A stretch of 64,000 bases of DNA from contig NZ_JAKRGC010000004.1 of NCBI RefSeq assembly GCF_022347745.1, forward strand, positions 20,895 to 84,894. Direction: 5' to 3'. Shown here one piece after another: positions 36,544 to 51,560 of the stretch. Each line of letters opens with the position of its first letter. Position 1 is the first letter of the stretch. The translations under genes were made by a program, and so were the position numbers. This DNA is from Streptomyces sp. OfavH-34-F. Its GTDB lineage: Bacteria > Actinomycetota > Actinomycetes > Streptomycetales > Streptomycetaceae. The notes beneath the pieces are model-generated. The model did no database searches, was not told the DNA's origin, and saw nothing but the letters and a program-made list of their open reading frames with translations.

Positions 36544-37053
36544 TCAGGCCGGCAGAACGACGACGAAGCGCTGCGGCTCCTCGCCCTCCGATTCACTGCG
36601 CAGACCCGCTGCGGCGACTGCGTCGTGCACGACCTTGCGCTCGAACGGGGTCATCGGCTTCAGCTTCACCGGCTCACCGGTGCTCTTGACCTTGTCCGCC
36701 GCCTCGGCACCCAGCTCGGCGAGCTCCGTGCGCTTCTTGGCCCGGAAGCCGGCGATGTCCAGCATCAGCCGGCTCCGGTCTCCGGTCTCCCGGTGCACGG
36801 CCAGCCGCGTCAGCTCCTGGAGAGCCTCCAGGACCTCGCCGTCGCGCCCCACGAGCTTCTGCAGATCGCGCGCCGACTCGCTGATGATGGAGACCGCGGC
36901 CCGGTCCGCCTCGACGTCCATGTCGATGTCACCGTCGAGATCGGCGATGTCGAGCAGGCCCTCGAGGTAGTCCGCTGCGATCTCACCTTCCTGCTCGAGG
37001 CGGGTCAGAGTGTCGCTGCCCTCAGCGGCCGTGGAGGTGGTGCCTTCCGTCAC
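36544..37053 (-). CDS. KhpB/Jag-like RNA-binding protein (KH and R3H domains)
   Basis: A 169-residue RNA-binding protein. A KH domain (VSIISESARDLQKLVGRDGEVLEA) is followed by an R3H domain (MTPFERKVVHDAVAAAGLRS with the Arg/His signature), the layout of Jag/KhpB. In other bacteria it partners KhpA and affects cell-wall growth and division via RNA. It follows yidC by 14 bp, the usual yidC-jag-rsmG arrangement. Confidence 0.88.
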   Translation of the reverse strand: MTEGTTSTAAEGSDTLTRLEQEGEIAADYLEGLLDIADLDGDIDMDVEADRAAVSIISESARDLQKLVGRDGEVLEALQELTRLAVHRETGDRSRLMLDIAGFRAKKRTELAELGAEAADKVKSTGEPVKLKPMTPFERKVVHDAVAAAGLRSESEGEEPQRFVVVLPA

Positions 37054-37067
37054 GGATGGACTCCTTC

Positions 37068-38330
37068 TTACTTCTTGGACGGGTGCTTGGGTCCCTGCGG
37101 ACCCTTGCGCTGTCCGGACTTGGCTTGGCGTGAGGAACCGGACGCGGCCTTGCCCGCCGGCTTCGACTTGGCGCCCTGCGCGGCGCCCTTCTGCAGGGAG
37201 GTCTTGGACGTCGACTCGCCGGAGGCGCTGTCCTTGGTCCCACCCGGGTGTGCCGCACCGGTCTGCCGCTGCGACTTGGTCTGCCGCTTGGGCTGCTGAC
37301 GGCGCTGCGCGCCTCCGCCCTCGGCGTCGGCGACGGCGGTGTCACTCTTCGCGACGGTGCCGTCCTCCTGCGGGGCAAGGCCCAGCTTGGCCAGCCCGAC
37401 GACGAACTTGCGCTCGATGTCGTTGCGGTCCGGGCCCTTGGCCACGATCCGCTTGACGGTGTTGCGCCGGGTCCGGCCGCGGACCTCGCCGTGGGCGGTG
37501 ACGCTCTTGAGGAGCCGCTCGAGGTACTGGTCCTGCGCCTTGCTGCCCGGCGTCGGGTTCTGGTTGATCACGTACATCTGCTGACCCATGGTCCAGACGT
37601 TGGTGGTCAGCCAGTAGACGAGGACACCGACGGGGAAGTTGATACCCATGACGGCGAAGATCACGGGGAAGATGTACATCAGCATCTTCTGCTGCTGCAT
37701 GTACGGGGTCTTGACCGTGAGGTCGACGTTCTTCGTCATCAGCTGGCGCTGGGTGAAGAACTGCGAGGCCGACATCAGCACGATCATGACCGCGGTGACG
37801 ACCCGGACGTCGGTCAGCGAGGCGCCGAGGCTCTGGACCTTCTCCGCGCTGTCCATGAACTTGGCGGCCAGCGGGGCGCCGAAGATGTGCGCCTGACGTG
37901 CGCTGTCGAGCAGCGACTGGTCGATGACGCCGATCTTCTTGTTCGAGGCGATCGCGGAGAGTACGTGGTAGAGCGCGAAGAAGAACGGCGACTGCGCGAG
38001 GATGGGAAGACACGAGGAGAGCGGGTTGGTGCCCGTCTCCTTGTACAGCTTCATCATCTCTTCGGACTGACGCTGCTTGTCGCTCTTGTAGCGCTCCTGG
38101 ATCGCCTTCATCTTCGGCTGGAGCAGCTGCATGTTCCGCGTCGACTTGATCTGCTTGACGAACAGCGGGATCAGACAGATACGGATCAGGACCACGAGGG
38201 ACACGATGGACAGACCCCAGGCCCATCCCGTGTCGGGGCCGAAGATCGCCCCGTACAACTTGTGGAACTGGACGATGACCCAGGAGACGGGCCAGGTGAT
38301 GAAGCTGAACAGACTGGCAATCGTGTCCAC
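37068..38330 (-). CDS. yidC: Membrane protein insertase YidC
   Basis: YidC/Oxa1 insertase, 420 residues, helping integrate membrane proteins with and without SecYEG. Visible features are [20 protein letters not shown] at the N-terminus, the hydrophilic-groove region [39 protein letters not shown], and late helices. A long basic C-terminal tail (Lys/Gln/Arg-rich) is typical for actinobacteria. It is preceded by yidD and followed by the KH/R3H gene. Confidence 0.95.
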   Translation of the reverse strand: MDTIASLFSFITWPVSWVIVQFHKLYGAIFGPDTGWAWGLSIVSLVVLIRICLIPLFVKQIKSTRNMQLLQPKMKAIQERYKSDKQRQSEEMMKLYKETGTNPLSSCLPILAQSPFFFALYHVLSAIASNKKIGVIDQSLLDSARQAHIFGAPLAAKFMDSAEKVQSLGASLTDVRVVTAVMIVLMSASQFFTQRQLMTKNVDLTVKTPYMQQQKMLMYIFPVIFAVMGINFPVGVLVYWLTTNVWTMGQQMYVINQNPTPGSKAQDQYLERLLKSVTAHGEVRGRTRRNTVKRIVAKGPDRNDIERKFVVGLAKLGLAPQEDGTVAKSDTAVADAEGGGAQRRQQPKRQTKSQRQTGAAHPGGTKDSASGESTSKTSLQKGAAQGAKSKPAGKAASGSSRQAKSGQRKGPQGPKHPSKK

Positions 38331-38333
38331 TAA

Positions 38334-38693
38334 TCAAGCTCCTTGAGCATTGGGCGAAGTCTCTGCGGCCGAACTCGGGAGGTCGTTGGCCGACCCCCCG
38401 GAAGGCACGTCAGCGGCGGAGTCCCCGCCCTTGCTGCCGCGTATGGCGCTGCGCAGCATCTCGTGCCAACGCGGACGTTTGCGTGGTGGTACGTAGTCCA
38501 CGCCGCCGGGTGACCACGGGTTGCATCGCAGGATGCGCCAGGCCGTCAGCGCCGTTCCCTTGATCGCTCCGTGCCGATCGATCGCCGTATATCCGTAGTG
38601 GGAACACGACGGGTAGTACCGGCAGACCGGCCCGAGGAGCGGGCTGATCGTCCACTGGTACAGCTTGATGAGAGCCAGCAGCGGGTACTTCAT
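38334..38693 (-). CDS. yidD: Membrane protein insertion efficiency factor YidD
   Basis: A 119-residue YidD protein, small and membrane-associated, thought to aid YidC. The conserved core [20 protein letters not shown] with [11 protein letters not shown] and [10 protein letters not shown] is present, with a C-terminal tail longer than usual. It overlaps rnpA by ATGA and ends 4 bp before yidC, all in one operon. Confidence 0.93.
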   Translation of the reverse strand: MKYPLLALIKLYQWTISPLLGPVCRYYPSCSHYGYTAIDRHGAIKGTALTAWRILRCNPWSPGGVDYVPPRKRPRWHEMLRSAIRGSKGGDSAADVPSGGSANDLPSSAAETSPNAQGA

Positions 38694-39061
38694 CGCACGC
38701 CCCCTCCCAGCAGCCGCTGAAAGGCGGCGTCCAGGTCTCGGGCCAGCTGTTCATGGCCGGCGTCACCCGCTCCGGGCAACGCTCGCACCACCACCAGGCT
38801 ACCGGGGGGCAGCAGGGCGAGCCGTTCTCGGACCAGGTGACGAAGCTTGCGCTTCACCGCAGTGCGTACGACCGCACCACCTACGGCCTTGCTGACAACG
38901 AAACCCGCACGCGGCGGGGGAACGTTCTCCCCAGTCACGTGCGGGTCGGTTGCACCGCTGCGTAGGTGGACGACGAGGTGCGGACGACCGGCCCGGCGTC
39001 CTCGTCGTACTGCGGTCGCGAAGTCCTCGCGCCGCCTCAGCCGATTCTCGGAAGGCAGCAC
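38690..39061 (-). CDS. rnpA: Ribonuclease P protein component
   Basis: The protein subunit of RNase P, 123 residues. Features are the initial [20 protein letters not shown] and the central RNA-binding helix [17 protein letters not shown] (the RNxxKR-like motif). It binds the RnpB RNA and helps cut 5' leaders of pre-tRNAs. It lies 21 bp after rpmH, in the universal rpmH-rnpA order. Confidence 0.94.
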   Translation of the reverse strand: MLPSENRLRRREDFATAVRRGRRAGRPHLVVHLRSGATDPHVTGENVPPPRAGFVVSKAVGGAVVRTAVKRKLRHLVRERLALLPPGSLVVVRALPGAGDAGHEQLARDLDAAFQRLLGGGVR

Positions 39062-39082
39062 GTCATGACGACCTGTACGCGA

Positions 39083-39220
39083 TCAGGCGGACAGGCTGGC
39101 GCGACCCTTGCTGCGGCGGGACGCGAGAATCGCGCGGCCGGCACGGGTGCGCATCCGCAGCCGGAAGCCGTGGGTCTTCGCGCGACGACGGTTGTTCGGC
39201 TGGAAGGTGCGCTTGCTCAC
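39083..39220 (-). CDS. rpmH: 50S ribosomal protein bL34
   Basis: A 45-residue protein (GTG start at 39220) reading [19 protein letters not shown] and ending KGRASLSA, exactly bL34. It is very basic and binds 23S rRNA. It is divergent from dnaA and begins the rnpA-yidD-yidC block. Short reading frames like this are easily missed in automatic calls. Confidence 0.96.
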   Translation of the reverse strand: MSKRTFQPNNRRRAKTHGFRLRMRTRAGRAILASRRSKGRASLSA

Positions 39221-39440
39221 TCGGGGGCTCCAGAAATGACTCGGGTGTTGGCGGGACATCGCCTGGCTGTCACCGTGCGCCCACGAGGGACTCGCGTAAA
39301 CGCTCTAGTGCACCGCTTCACAATCACAGATCGTGATCTTTGCCCATCGGAGGCAGGCGGCAGCAGCCATCGACAACTCGACCTGGTCACGGTACGCGCG
39401 GCTACGCCATCCGGTCAAACCGACCCTGTCGGGGCCTCCA

Positions 39441-39461
39441 TTGTGCACAGCCTGTGGACAA
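39441..39461. promoter_or_regulatory. DnaA-box pair in the dnaA promoter region
   Basis: TTGTGCACA (39441-39449) and, on the opposite strand, TTGTCCACA (39453-39461), 140 bp before the dnaA start in the divergent rpmH-dnaA gap (39221-39601). In S. lividans the dnaA promoter is repressed by DnaA through two such boxes, so autoregulation is expected here. No gene is seen in the gap. Confidence 0.8.
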
Positions 39462-39601
39462 CGACTTGAACGACGCGGGTCGTGCTGACTACCGTGACTG
39501 AACTCCGGTTCTTTTTCTTCCCGCCTGCCGGTCCTCACCCACCCCGACCCCAACCGTCCCGAGAACCACACATTCGTGGGACCAGCGAGAGAGCGTGCCT
39601 T

Positions 39602-41404
39602 GTGGCTGACGTACCTGCCGATCTTGCCGCAGTGTGGCCACGCGTGCTGGAGCAACTCCTCGGGGAGGGGCAGCAGGGCATCGAGCCGAAGGACAAGCAG
39701 TGGATCGAGCGCTGCCAGCCGCTCGCCCTGGTGGCCGACACCGCGCTGCTGGCCGTCCCCAACGAGTGGGGCAAGCGGGTCCTGGAGGGCCGCCTCGCCC
39801 CTCTCATCAGCGAGACGCTGAGCCGCGAGTGCGGGCGCCCCATCCGGATCGCGATCACGGTGGACGACTCCGCCGGCGAACCGTCGGGTCCGCCCGCGCC
39901 CCCGATGCACCAGTCCTCCCAGCCGCCCCACCGCTACCAGGGCCCCCAGCACGACGAGGGCCGGCACGGCGACGCGTACGACGGGTACGGAAGCCGGTCC
40001 GCGGACGACGGCATGCCGACCGCGCGCCCCGCCTACCCCGACTACCAGCAGCAGCGCCCGGAGCCCGGCGCCTGGCCGCGCACCCAGGAGGACCTGTCCT
40101 GGCAGCAGCCCCGGCTCGGCGGCTTCCAGGACCGCGAGCCCTCCGCCGACCAGTGGCGCGAGCCGTACGGCGGCCGGGGTCCGCAGCAGCCGCAGCACGA
40201 CTACCGCCCGCAGCCGCCCGAGCGCCAGGGGTACGAGTCCCCGCACACCGAGCGCTCCCGGCCCGAGCTGCCGGAGCCGCAGCACCGCCCCGGCGCGGGC
40301 ACCGGTCGGCCGGGCGGAGGCACCGGTCCGATGGGCGCCCAGCCGTCCCCGGCCCCCGGCCCCGGCGAGCCGCACGCCCGGCTCAACCCGAAGTACCTCT
40401 TCGACACCTTCGTCATCGGGGCCTCGAACCGCTTCGCGCACGCCGCGGCCGTCGCAGTGGCCGAGGCGCCCGCGAAGGCGTACAACCCCCTGTTCGTCTA
40501 CGGGGAGTCCGGGCTCGGCAAGACCCATCTGCTGCACGCCATCGGGCACTACGCGCGGAGTCTGTATCCGGGCACCCGGGTGCGGTACGTCAGCTCCGAG
40601 GAGTTCACCAACGAGTTCATCAACTCGATCCGCGACGGCAAGGGCGATACCTTCCGCAAGCGGTACCGCGACGTGGACATCCTGCTCGTCGACGACATCC
40701 AGTTCCTGGCGAGCAAGGAGTCGACGCAGGAGGAGTTCTTCCACACCTTCAATACGCTCCACAACGCCAACAAGCAGATCGTGCTCTCCTCCGACCGGCC
40801 GCCGAAGCAACTGGTCACGCTGGAGGACCGGCTGCGGAATCGTTTCGAGTGGGGGCTGACCACCGACGTACAGCCGCCCGAGCTGGAGACCCGCATCGCG
40901 ATCCTGCGCAAGAAGGCAGTGCAGGAGCAGCTCAACGCCCCGCCGGAGGTGCTGGAGTTCATCGCTTCCCGTATCTCCCGCAACATCCGTGAGCTGGAGG
41001 GCGCGCTCATCCGGGTGACGGCCTTCGCCAGTCTGAACCGCCAGCCGGTGGACCTGGGGCTCACGGAGATCGTGCTGAAGGACCTGATCCCCGGCGGTGA
41101 GGACACCGCGCCCGAGATCACGGCGACGGCCATCATGGCGGCGACCGCGGACTACTTCGGGCTGACGGTGGAGGACCTGTGCGGATCGTCGCGCAGCCGT
41201 GTGCTGGTGACGGCCCGGCAGATCGCCATGTATCTGTGCCGTGAGCTGACCGATCTCTCGCTGCCGAAGATCGGCGCGCAGTTCGGCGGCCGGGACCATA
41301 CGACGGTGATGCACGCGGACCGCAAGATCCGGGCGCTGATGGCCGAACGGCGGTCCATCTACAACCAGGTCACCGAACTCACCAACCGCATCAAGAACGG
41401 CTGA
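39602..41404 (+). CDS. dnaA: Chromosomal replication initiator DnaA
   Basis: Binds DnaA boxes in oriC and opens the origin; 600 residues from the GTG at 39602. Domain I (about 1-90) is followed by an unusually long linker, domain II, rich in Pro, Gln, Arg and Tyr (about 95-258), a known feature of Streptomyces DnaA. Domain III has Walker [12 protein letters not shown] (near residue 301) and Walker [10 protein letters not shown], and domain IV ends with [16 protein letters not shown], the box-binding helix. It sits directly upstream of oriC. Confidence 0.98.
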   Translation: MADVPADLAAVWPRVLEQLLGEGQQGIEPKDKQWIERCQPLALVADTALLAVPNEWGKRVLEGRLAPLISETLSRECGRPIRIAITVDDSAGEPSGPPAPPMHQSSQPPHRYQGPQHDEGRHGDAYDGYGSRSADDGMPTARPAYPDYQQQRPEPGAWPRTQEDLSWQQPRLGGFQDREPSADQWREPYGGRGPQQPQHDYRPQPPERQGYESPHTERSRPELPEPQHRPGAGTGRPGGGTGPMGAQPSPAPGPGEPHARLNPKYLFDTFVIGASNRFAHAAAVAVAEAPAKAYNPLFVYGESGLGKTHLLHAIGHYARSLYPGTRVRYVSSEEFTNEFINSIRDGKGDTFRKRYRDVDILLVDDIQFLASKESTQEEFFHTFNTLHNANKQIVLSSDRPPKQLVTLEDRLRNRFEWGLTTDVQPPELETRIAILRKKAVQEQLNAPPEVLEFIASRISRNIRELEGALIRVTAFASLNRQPVDLGLTEIVLKDLIPGGEDTAPEITATAIMAATADYFGLTVEDLCGSSRSRVLVTARQIAMYLCRELTDLSLPKIGAQFGGRDHTTVMHADRKIRALMAERRSIYNQVTELTNRIKNG

Positions 41405-42445
41405 GGCGCCCCCCGCGCCTCCACGCCCCGCGCTTCCCGCGGCGCCCGGCCGTCTCCTCACGCACGCGCACCCACGAGGGCGCGGTGCGGACTCGTCAGG
41501 AGTCCGCACCGCGCCCTTCCGTGTTCCCGGCGCAGCGGCTCCCTACTCCTCGCCATGCCCTTCGCAACTCCTCCGGAACGGCCCCTTCGCACCCCTCCGA
41601 GGGGCTGCGAGCCGGCTTCCGCACGCCTCCGGACACCCGTCGGGCCCCGACCGCCCCCGGTGCCCACGCCCCGCTCTGTTCGATTACCTGGGAGGTCACG
41701 GGTGTTCTCCACAGATCCGGGCACTTTTTTCCCTCCACAGCCTGGGGATCCAAAAGTTGTCCATACTGCATCCACAGGCACAGCCGGCCGAAGCGCATCA
41801 GGGCAGCTCAGAGGGTTGGGGATTTGTGGCCAACGATGATCCACAGGCTGTGGAAAAAATCTTCGTCCACAGGGACCGGTCCGCGTTGTCCACTGGCTAC
41901 CCACAGGCCCGAGGCCGTTTTCCCCAGTCAGAGACCGCTTCTCCACACCGCTGTCCACTGTTCGGCAACACGACAGGCCCCGTCACCGACGCGAGTGAAA
42001 GGCGTCACACCAAGAGGGATGGTTGGCCTGTGGGGAACGGGGGTAAAGCTGGGGACAGACCTGGGGAGAAAGTGACCTCCCCTGTGTACGGCTTGTGCAC
42101 AACTTCCGGGTGTCCACAGAGAGCCCGAGTTGTCCACTGGTGCCACCCACAGGCGCGGTGGATAAAAAACGGGCGCTGACCTGCGAAAACGGGGTTATCC
42201 ACGGTTTCCACAGGCCCTACTACTACCACCACTCATAGTTGGCCCGGTTTCCGTTTCGAAGTGGGGCCTGTGCACAACTCGCCCTCGGAGCGCTCCGGGC
42301 CTCCCGCCGCGATTTGACCCCGAGCCGCACCGAGTGTCGGTGCCGTGCGTCAGACTGGTCCCCGGCGTCCTCCGCGTCTCATCGGCGGAGCGGCCCGACC
42401 AGACGACGAACGCAAGCAGGGCGAAACCAGCAGGAGGCGGTTCCG
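41405..42445. other. oriC: Origin of replication oriC with about 20 DnaA boxes
   Basis: The 1041-bp gap between dnaA and dnaN. DnaA-box-like 9-mers start at 41705, 41731, 41757, 41768, 41837, 41849, 41863, 41886, 41897, 41939, 41951, 42029, 42093, 42110, 42130, 42143, 42157, 42195, 42204 and 42269; those at 41849, 42029, 42157 and 42269 are inverted. Most match TTGTCCAC or TTATCCAC with one or two changes. Short A/T runs occur near 41725, 41854 and 42164. This matches the known Streptomyces oriC layout of about 19 boxes in two clusters. Confidence 0.95.
41477..41517. terminator. Terminator after dnaA
   Basis: AGGGCGCGGTGCGGACTC (41477-41494) and its exact complement GAGTCCGCACCGCGCCCT (41500-41517) form an 18-bp stem with a 5-base loop, 73 bp after the dnaA stop. 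It would insulate oriC from dnaA transcription. Confidence 0.85.
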
Positions 42446-43576
42446 GTGAAGATCCGGGTGGAGCGCGATGTACTCGCGGAGGCGGTGGCCTGGGTGGCCC
42501 GCAGCCTCCCGGCCCGTCCGCCGGCGCCCGTTCTCGCGGGTCTTCTGCTGAAGGCCGAGGACGGAGCGCTCAGCTTCTCCAGCTTCGACTACGAGGTCTC
42601 CGCACGGGTCTCGGTGGAGGCCGAGGTCGAGGAGGACGGCACGGTTCTCGTCTCCGGCCGGCTGCTCGCCGACATCTGCCGCGCCCTGCCCAACCGGCCG
42701 GTGGAGATTTCCACAGACGGTGTACGGGCGACCGTTTCCTGCGGCTCCTCGCGCTTCACCCTCCACACCCTTCCTGTGGAGGAGTACCCGGCGCTCCCGC
42801 AGATGCCGACCGCGACCGGCACCGTGCCCGGTGAGGTCTTCGCCTCGGCCGCCGCCCAGGTCGCCATCGCCGCCGGCCGCGACGACACGCTGCCCGTCCT
42901 GACCGGCGTGCGCATCGAGATCGAGGGCGACACCGTCACCCTCGCCTCCACCGACCGCTACCGCTTCGCCGTCCGCGAGTTCCTCTGGAAGCCGGAGGAC
43001 CCGGAGGCGTCCGCCGTCGCCCTGGTGCCCGCCAAGACGCTGCTGGACACCGCCAAGTCGCTCACCAGCGGGGACACGGTCACGCTGGCGCTGGCCGGCT
43101 CGGGCGCGGGCGAGGGGCTCATCGGGTTCGAGGGCGCCGGACGGCGTACGACCACCCGACTGCTCGAAGGCGACCTGCCGAAGTACCGGACGCTCTTCCC
43201 CACCGAGTTCAACTCCGTGGCCGTGATCGAGACCGCGCCGTTCGTCGAGGCCGTCAAGCGCGTAGCCCTGGTGGCCGAACGCAACACCCCGGTCCGGCTG
43301 ACCTTCGAGCAGGGCGTCCTGATCCTGGAAGCGGGCTCCAGTGACGACGCACAGGCTGTGGAAAGGGTCGACGCGGTGCTGGAGGGCGACGACATCTCGA
43401 TCGCCTTCAACCCGACCTTCCTGCTCGACGGCCTCAGCGCCATCGACTCCCCGGTCGCCCAGCTCTCCTTCACGACCTCCACCAAGCCGGCGCTGCTCAG
43501 CGGCCGCCCCGCCGTGGACGCCGAGGCCGACGAGGCCTACAAGTACCTGATCATGCCGGTCCGCCTCTCGGGCTGA
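42446..43576 (+). CDS. dnaN: DNA polymerase III sliding clamp (beta subunit)
   Basis: The ring-shaped processivity clamp, 376 residues from GTG 42446 behind AGGAGG. Three repeated clamp domains are visible: MKIRVERDVLAEAVAWVARS at the start, VKRVALVAERNTPVRLTF in the third, and the ending KYLIMPVRLSG is the conserved C-terminus (MPVRL). It recruits polymerases, ligase and others through clamp-binding peptides. It is the first gene on the dnaN side of oriC. Confidence 0.97.
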   Translation: MKIRVERDVLAEAVAWVARSLPARPPAPVLAGLLLKAEDGALSFSSFDYEVSARVSVEAEVEEDGTVLVSGRLLADICRALPNRPVEISTDGVRATVSCGSSRFTLHTLPVEEYPALPQMPTATGTVPGEVFASAAAQVAIAAGRDDTLPVLTGVRIEIEGDTVTLASTDRYRFAVREFLWKPEDPEASAVALVPAKTLLDTAKSLTSGDTVTLALAGSGAGEGLIGFEGAGRRTTTRLLEGDLPKYRTLFPTEFNSVAVIETAPFVEAVKRVALVAERNTPVRLTFEQGVLILEAGSSDDAQAVERVDAVLEGDDISIAFNPTFLLDGLSAIDSPVAQLSFTTSTKPALLSGRPAVDAEADEAYKYLIMPVRLSG

Positions 43577-43709
43577 CCGGACCCCCACCGGCCCCGCTCC
43601 GGCGGGGCCCGACGGGCGTGTTCAGCGCCGAGCACGCCCGGCGTCCTGTCCCCTTCCGGGCGTAGGCTCGGATGTGGGTACGAATCGGCACAACGCTAAG
43701 GAATCTCTG

Positions 43710-44588
43710 ATGGAGCTCGGTCTCGTCGGCCTCGGCAAGATGGGCGGCAACATGCGCGAGCGCATCCGCCGCGCAGGCCACACCGTCATCGGTTACGACC
43801 GCAACCCGGACGTCGCCGACGTCCACAGCCTGGAAGAGCTTGTGGGCAAGCTCAAGGGTCCGCGGGTCGTCTGGGTGATGGTTCCGGCCGGAGCCGCGAC
43901 CCAGTCCACCATCGACGAGCTGGCCGAGCTGCTCTCGCCCGGCGACATCGTCGTGGACGGCGGCAACAGCCGCTGGACCGACGACGAGAAGCACGCGGAG
44001 GAGCTGGGCCGCAAGGGCATCGGCTTCGTCGACTGCGGTGTCTCCGGCGGTGTCTGGGGCCTGGAGAACGGCTACGCGCTGATGTACGGCGGCGACGCCG
44101 AGCACGTGGCGAAGGTGCAGCCCGTCTTCGACGCGCTCAAGCCCGAGGGCGACTTCGGTTCGGTCCACGCGGGCAAGGTCGGCGCCGGCCACTTCGCCAA
44201 GATGGTCCACAACGGCATCGAGTACGCCATGATGCAGGCCTACGCCGAGGGCTGGGAGCTCCTGGAGAAGGTCGACTCCGTCACCGACGTGCGCGAGGTC
44301 TTCCGCTCCTGGCAGCAGGGCACGGTCATCCGCTCCTGGCTGCTCGACCTCGCGGTCAACGCCCTCGACGACGACGAGCACCTCGACAAGCTCCGCGGCT
44401 ACGCCGCCGACTCGGGCGAGGGCCGCTGGACCGTCGAGGCCGCGATCGACAACGCCGTGCCGCTGCCGGCGATCACCGCGTCGCTCTTCGCGCGCTTCGC
44501 CTCGCGCCAGGACGACTCCCCGCAGATGAAGATGATCGCCGCGCTGCGCAACCAGTTCGGCGGTCACGCGGTCGAGAACAAGAAGTAG
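43710..44588 (+). CDS. gnd: 6-phosphogluconate dehydrogenase, short (decarboxylating) form
   Basis: Oxidatively decarboxylates 6-phosphogluconate to ribulose 5-phosphate. Only 292 residues, the short form typical of actinobacteria and often NAD-preferring. The nucleotide loop is [19 protein letters not shown]; catalytic parts are [20 protein letters not shown] and [19 protein letters not shown] (Lys and Asn of the active site). The start ATG 43710 follows AAGGAA; an upstream GTG reads without similarity. It sits between dnaN and recF, an arrangement kept in Streptomyces. Confidence 0.93.
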   Translation: MELGLVGLGKMGGNMRERIRRAGHTVIGYDRNPDVADVHSLEELVGKLKGPRVVWVMVPAGAATQSTIDELAELLSPGDIVVDGGNSRWTDDEKHAEELGRKGIGFVDCGVSGGVWGLENGYALMYGGDAEHVAKVQPVFDALKPEGDFGSVHAGKVGAGHFAKMVHNGIEYAMMQAYAEGWELLEKVDSVTDVREVFRSWQQGTVIRSWLLDLAVNALDDDEHLDKLRGYAADSGEGRWTVEAAIDNAVPLPAITASLFARFASRQDDSPQMKMIAALRNQFGGHAVENKK

Positions 44589-44598
44589 TCCGCGCCGG

Positions 44599-44630
44599 GG
44601 TGCGGGAGGGGGCATCGCCTCTCCCGCACC
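44599..44630. terminator. Terminator after gnd
   Basis: GGTGCGGGAG (44599-44608) and CTCCCGCACC (44621-44630), a 10-bp stem just after the gnd stop and 44 bp ahead of recF. Confidence 0.65.
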
Positions 44631-44673
44631 GCCGGAGCACGGAAGCAGGAAGCCGGGAAGGTCGGCGCACACC

Positions 44674-45804
44674 ATGCACGTCACGCATCTGTCGCTGGCC
44701 GACTTCCGCTCGTACGCCCGCGTCGAGGTGCCCCTCGACCCGGGCGTCACCGCGTTCGTGGGCGCCAACGGCCAGGGCAAGACCAACCTGGTCGAGGCGG
44801 TCGGCTATCTCGCCACGCTCGGCAGCCACCGCGTCTCCTCGGACGCTCCGCTCGTCCGCATGGGCGCCGACCGCGCCGTGATCAGGGCGGCCGTCACCCA
44901 GGGCGAGCGCTCGCAGCTGGTCGAGCTCGAGCTGAATCCGGGTAAGGCCAACCGCGCCCGGATCAACCGGTCCTCGCAGGTCAGGCCGCGTGACGTGCTC
45001 GGCATCGTCCGGACGGTGCTGTTCGCGCCGGAGGACCTGGCCCTGGTGAAGGGCGACCCCGGCGAACGCCGGCGCTTCCTTGACGAGCTGGTCACCGCGC
45101 GCTCCCCGAGGATGGCCGGGGTGCGGTCCGACTACGACCGGGTGCTGAAGCAGCGCAACACCCTGCTCAAGTCGGCGGCCATGGCCCGCAGGCACGGCGG
45201 CCGCTCGCTGGACCTCTCCACGCTCGACGTGTGGGACCAGCACCTGGCGCGGGTCGGTGCGGAACTGCTCGCCCAGCGACTGGACCTGATCGCCACGCTC
45301 CAGCCGCTGGCGGACAAGGCGTACGGCGACGTGGCACCGGGCGGTGGGCCGGTGAGCCTCGACTACCGCGGCACCGTCGGCCCCGAGGCGGGCCCGGAGC
45401 GCGGCCGTGAGGAGCTGTACGCGCAGATCATCGAGGCCCTGGCCCAGGTCCGCAAGCAGGAGATCGAGCGCGGTGTGACCCTGGTCGGCCCGCACCGCGA
45501 CGACCTGGTCCTCGGTCTGCGCTCCATGCCCGCCAAGGGGTACGCGAGCCACGGGGAGTCCTGGTCGTACGCGCTGGCGCTGCGGCTCGCCTCGTACGAG
45601 CTGCTCCGCGGCGAGGGCAACGAGCCGGTGCTCGTGCTGGACGACGTGTTCGCCGAGCTGGACGCGCGCCGCCGGGAGCGGCTCGCCGAGCTGGTGGCCC
45701 CCGCCGAGCAGGTGCTGGTGACGGCCGCGGTGGACGACGACGTGCCGGGGGCGCTCGCCGGCACCCGGTACGCGGTCACCGCCGGTGAGGTGGAACGGGT
45801 GTGA
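44674..45804 (+). CDS. recF: DNA repair and recombination protein RecF
   Basis: An SMC-like ATPase that helps RecOR load RecA at gaps. The 376-residue protein has the head motif [19 protein letters not shown], Walker [18 protein letters not shown], the signature [20 protein letters not shown] region (SxGxxR-like) and a Walker [19 protein letters not shown]. It overlaps the dciA gene by GTGA and is 85 bp downstream of gnd. Confidence 0.97.
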   Translation: MHVTHLSLADFRSYARVEVPLDPGVTAFVGANGQGKTNLVEAVGYLATLGSHRVSSDAPLVRMGADRAVIRAAVTQGERSQLVELELNPGKANRARINRSSQVRPRDVLGIVRTVLFAPEDLALVKGDPGERRRFLDELVTARSPRMAGVRSDYDRVLKQRNTLLKSAAMARRHGGRSLDLSTLDVWDQHLARVGAELLAQRLDLIATLQPLADKAYGDVAPGGGPVSLDYRGTVGPEAGPERGREELYAQIIEALAQVRKQEIERGVTLVGPHRDDLVLGLRSMPAKGYASHGESWSYALALRLASYELLRGEGNEPVLVLDDVFAELDARRRERLAELVAPAEQVLVTAAVDDDVPGALAGTRYAVTAGEVERV

Positions 45805-46388
45805 ACGGCGCGGGTGAGGGAACGGCCCCGGGCGGCGACCGGCCGGACCCGGTGGGCGGGGAGAGCCGGCCGAAGCAGGCCGAACCGTCCGGCGTGGACC
45901 TGGCACGGGTCGCGCTGCGCGCGGCCAAGGAGCAGGCGCGGGCGCGGGGCGCGGCGGCGCAGCAGAAGAAGCAGGCGCGGCGGGGCGGCGGGCTGCGCTC
46001 CGGGGCGCGGGCGGACGGCCGTGACCCGCTGCCGCTGGGCGCGGCGATCAACCGGCTGATCACCGAGCGCGGCTGGGAGACCCCGGCGGCGGTGGGCGGG
46101 GTGATGGGCCGCTGGCCGCAGATCGTCGGTGACGACCTCGCGCTGCACTGCGTGCCCGTGCGGTACGACGAGGAGCCGGATCAGCGGGTGCTGACGGTGC
46201 AGTGCGATTCGACGGTGTGGGCGACGCAGTTGCGGCTGCTGGCGCCCCAGCTGGTGGCCCGGCTCAACGCCGACCTGGGCCACGGCACGGTGCGGATGAT
46301 CAAGGTGCTGGGTCCGGGCGGGCCGCAGCGCAGGTTCGGTCCGCTGCGGGCGCCGGGGAGCACCGGCCCCGGCGACACCTATGGCTGA
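45801..46388 (+). CDS. dciA: DciA family protein (DUF721), DnaB-loading partner
   Basis: A 195-residue protein. The N-terminal half is Arg/Ala/Lys-rich and probably disordered; the C-terminal part ([20 protein letters not shown], then [20 protein letters not shown]) is the DUF721 domain of DciA. DciA is the helicase operator that helps load DnaB in bacteria lacking DnaC/DnaI. Its GTG start overlaps the recF stop. Together with DnaB at 4.3-5.8 kb, a full loader-helicase pair is present in this window. Confidence 0.9.
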   Translation: MNGAGEGTAPGGDRPDPVGGESRPKQAEPSGVDLARVALRAAKEQARARGAAAQQKKQARRGGGLRSGARADGRDPLPLGAAINRLITERGWETPAAVGGVMGRWPQIVGDDLALHCVPVRYDEEPDQRVLTVQCDSTVWATQLRLLAPQLVARLNADLGHGTVRMIKVLGPGGPQRRFGPLRAPGSTGPGDTYG

Positions 46389-46681
46389 CCGGGTCTGACC
46401 TGCGCTTTTCATGAGGCTTGGGGGATGCTTCGCGGTGCGCGCGGCAGGAGGAGCGGGTACTGCGGGAGCTGCGGACCCGTAATACGTGGCCCTTGAAACC
46501 GGATGACGGTGAGCGGGCGTCCCTCACCGTAGCGGGAGGCTGACAGGCCGAAGCGCTCCATGCCCGTGTGAGCCTCCTGGGGCCCCGTCCCTGATATGGG
46601 GAGTCGTCAGGCGCTGGTTGAGGGCGGCACATGCGTACTCAGGTGCCTGCAAACCCCCATTCGGGTCGCCGCTACCGGTAG

Positions 46682-48853
<2,172 letters not shown>

Positions 48854-48899
48854 GTCGGCCCTCCCAGCAAGCCGCAGCGCGAAAGGACTTTGACCAGCA

Positions 48900-51557
<2,658 letters not shown>

Positions 51558-51560
51558 AGC

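Noticed and set aside
39305..41509. Minus-strand frame across dnaA
   Set aside because: Shadow frame; dnaA is certain on the plus strand.
41405..42445. Short open frames inside oriC
   Set aside because: They overlap DnaA boxes and hairpin, have no plausible ribosome site and no family resemblance.
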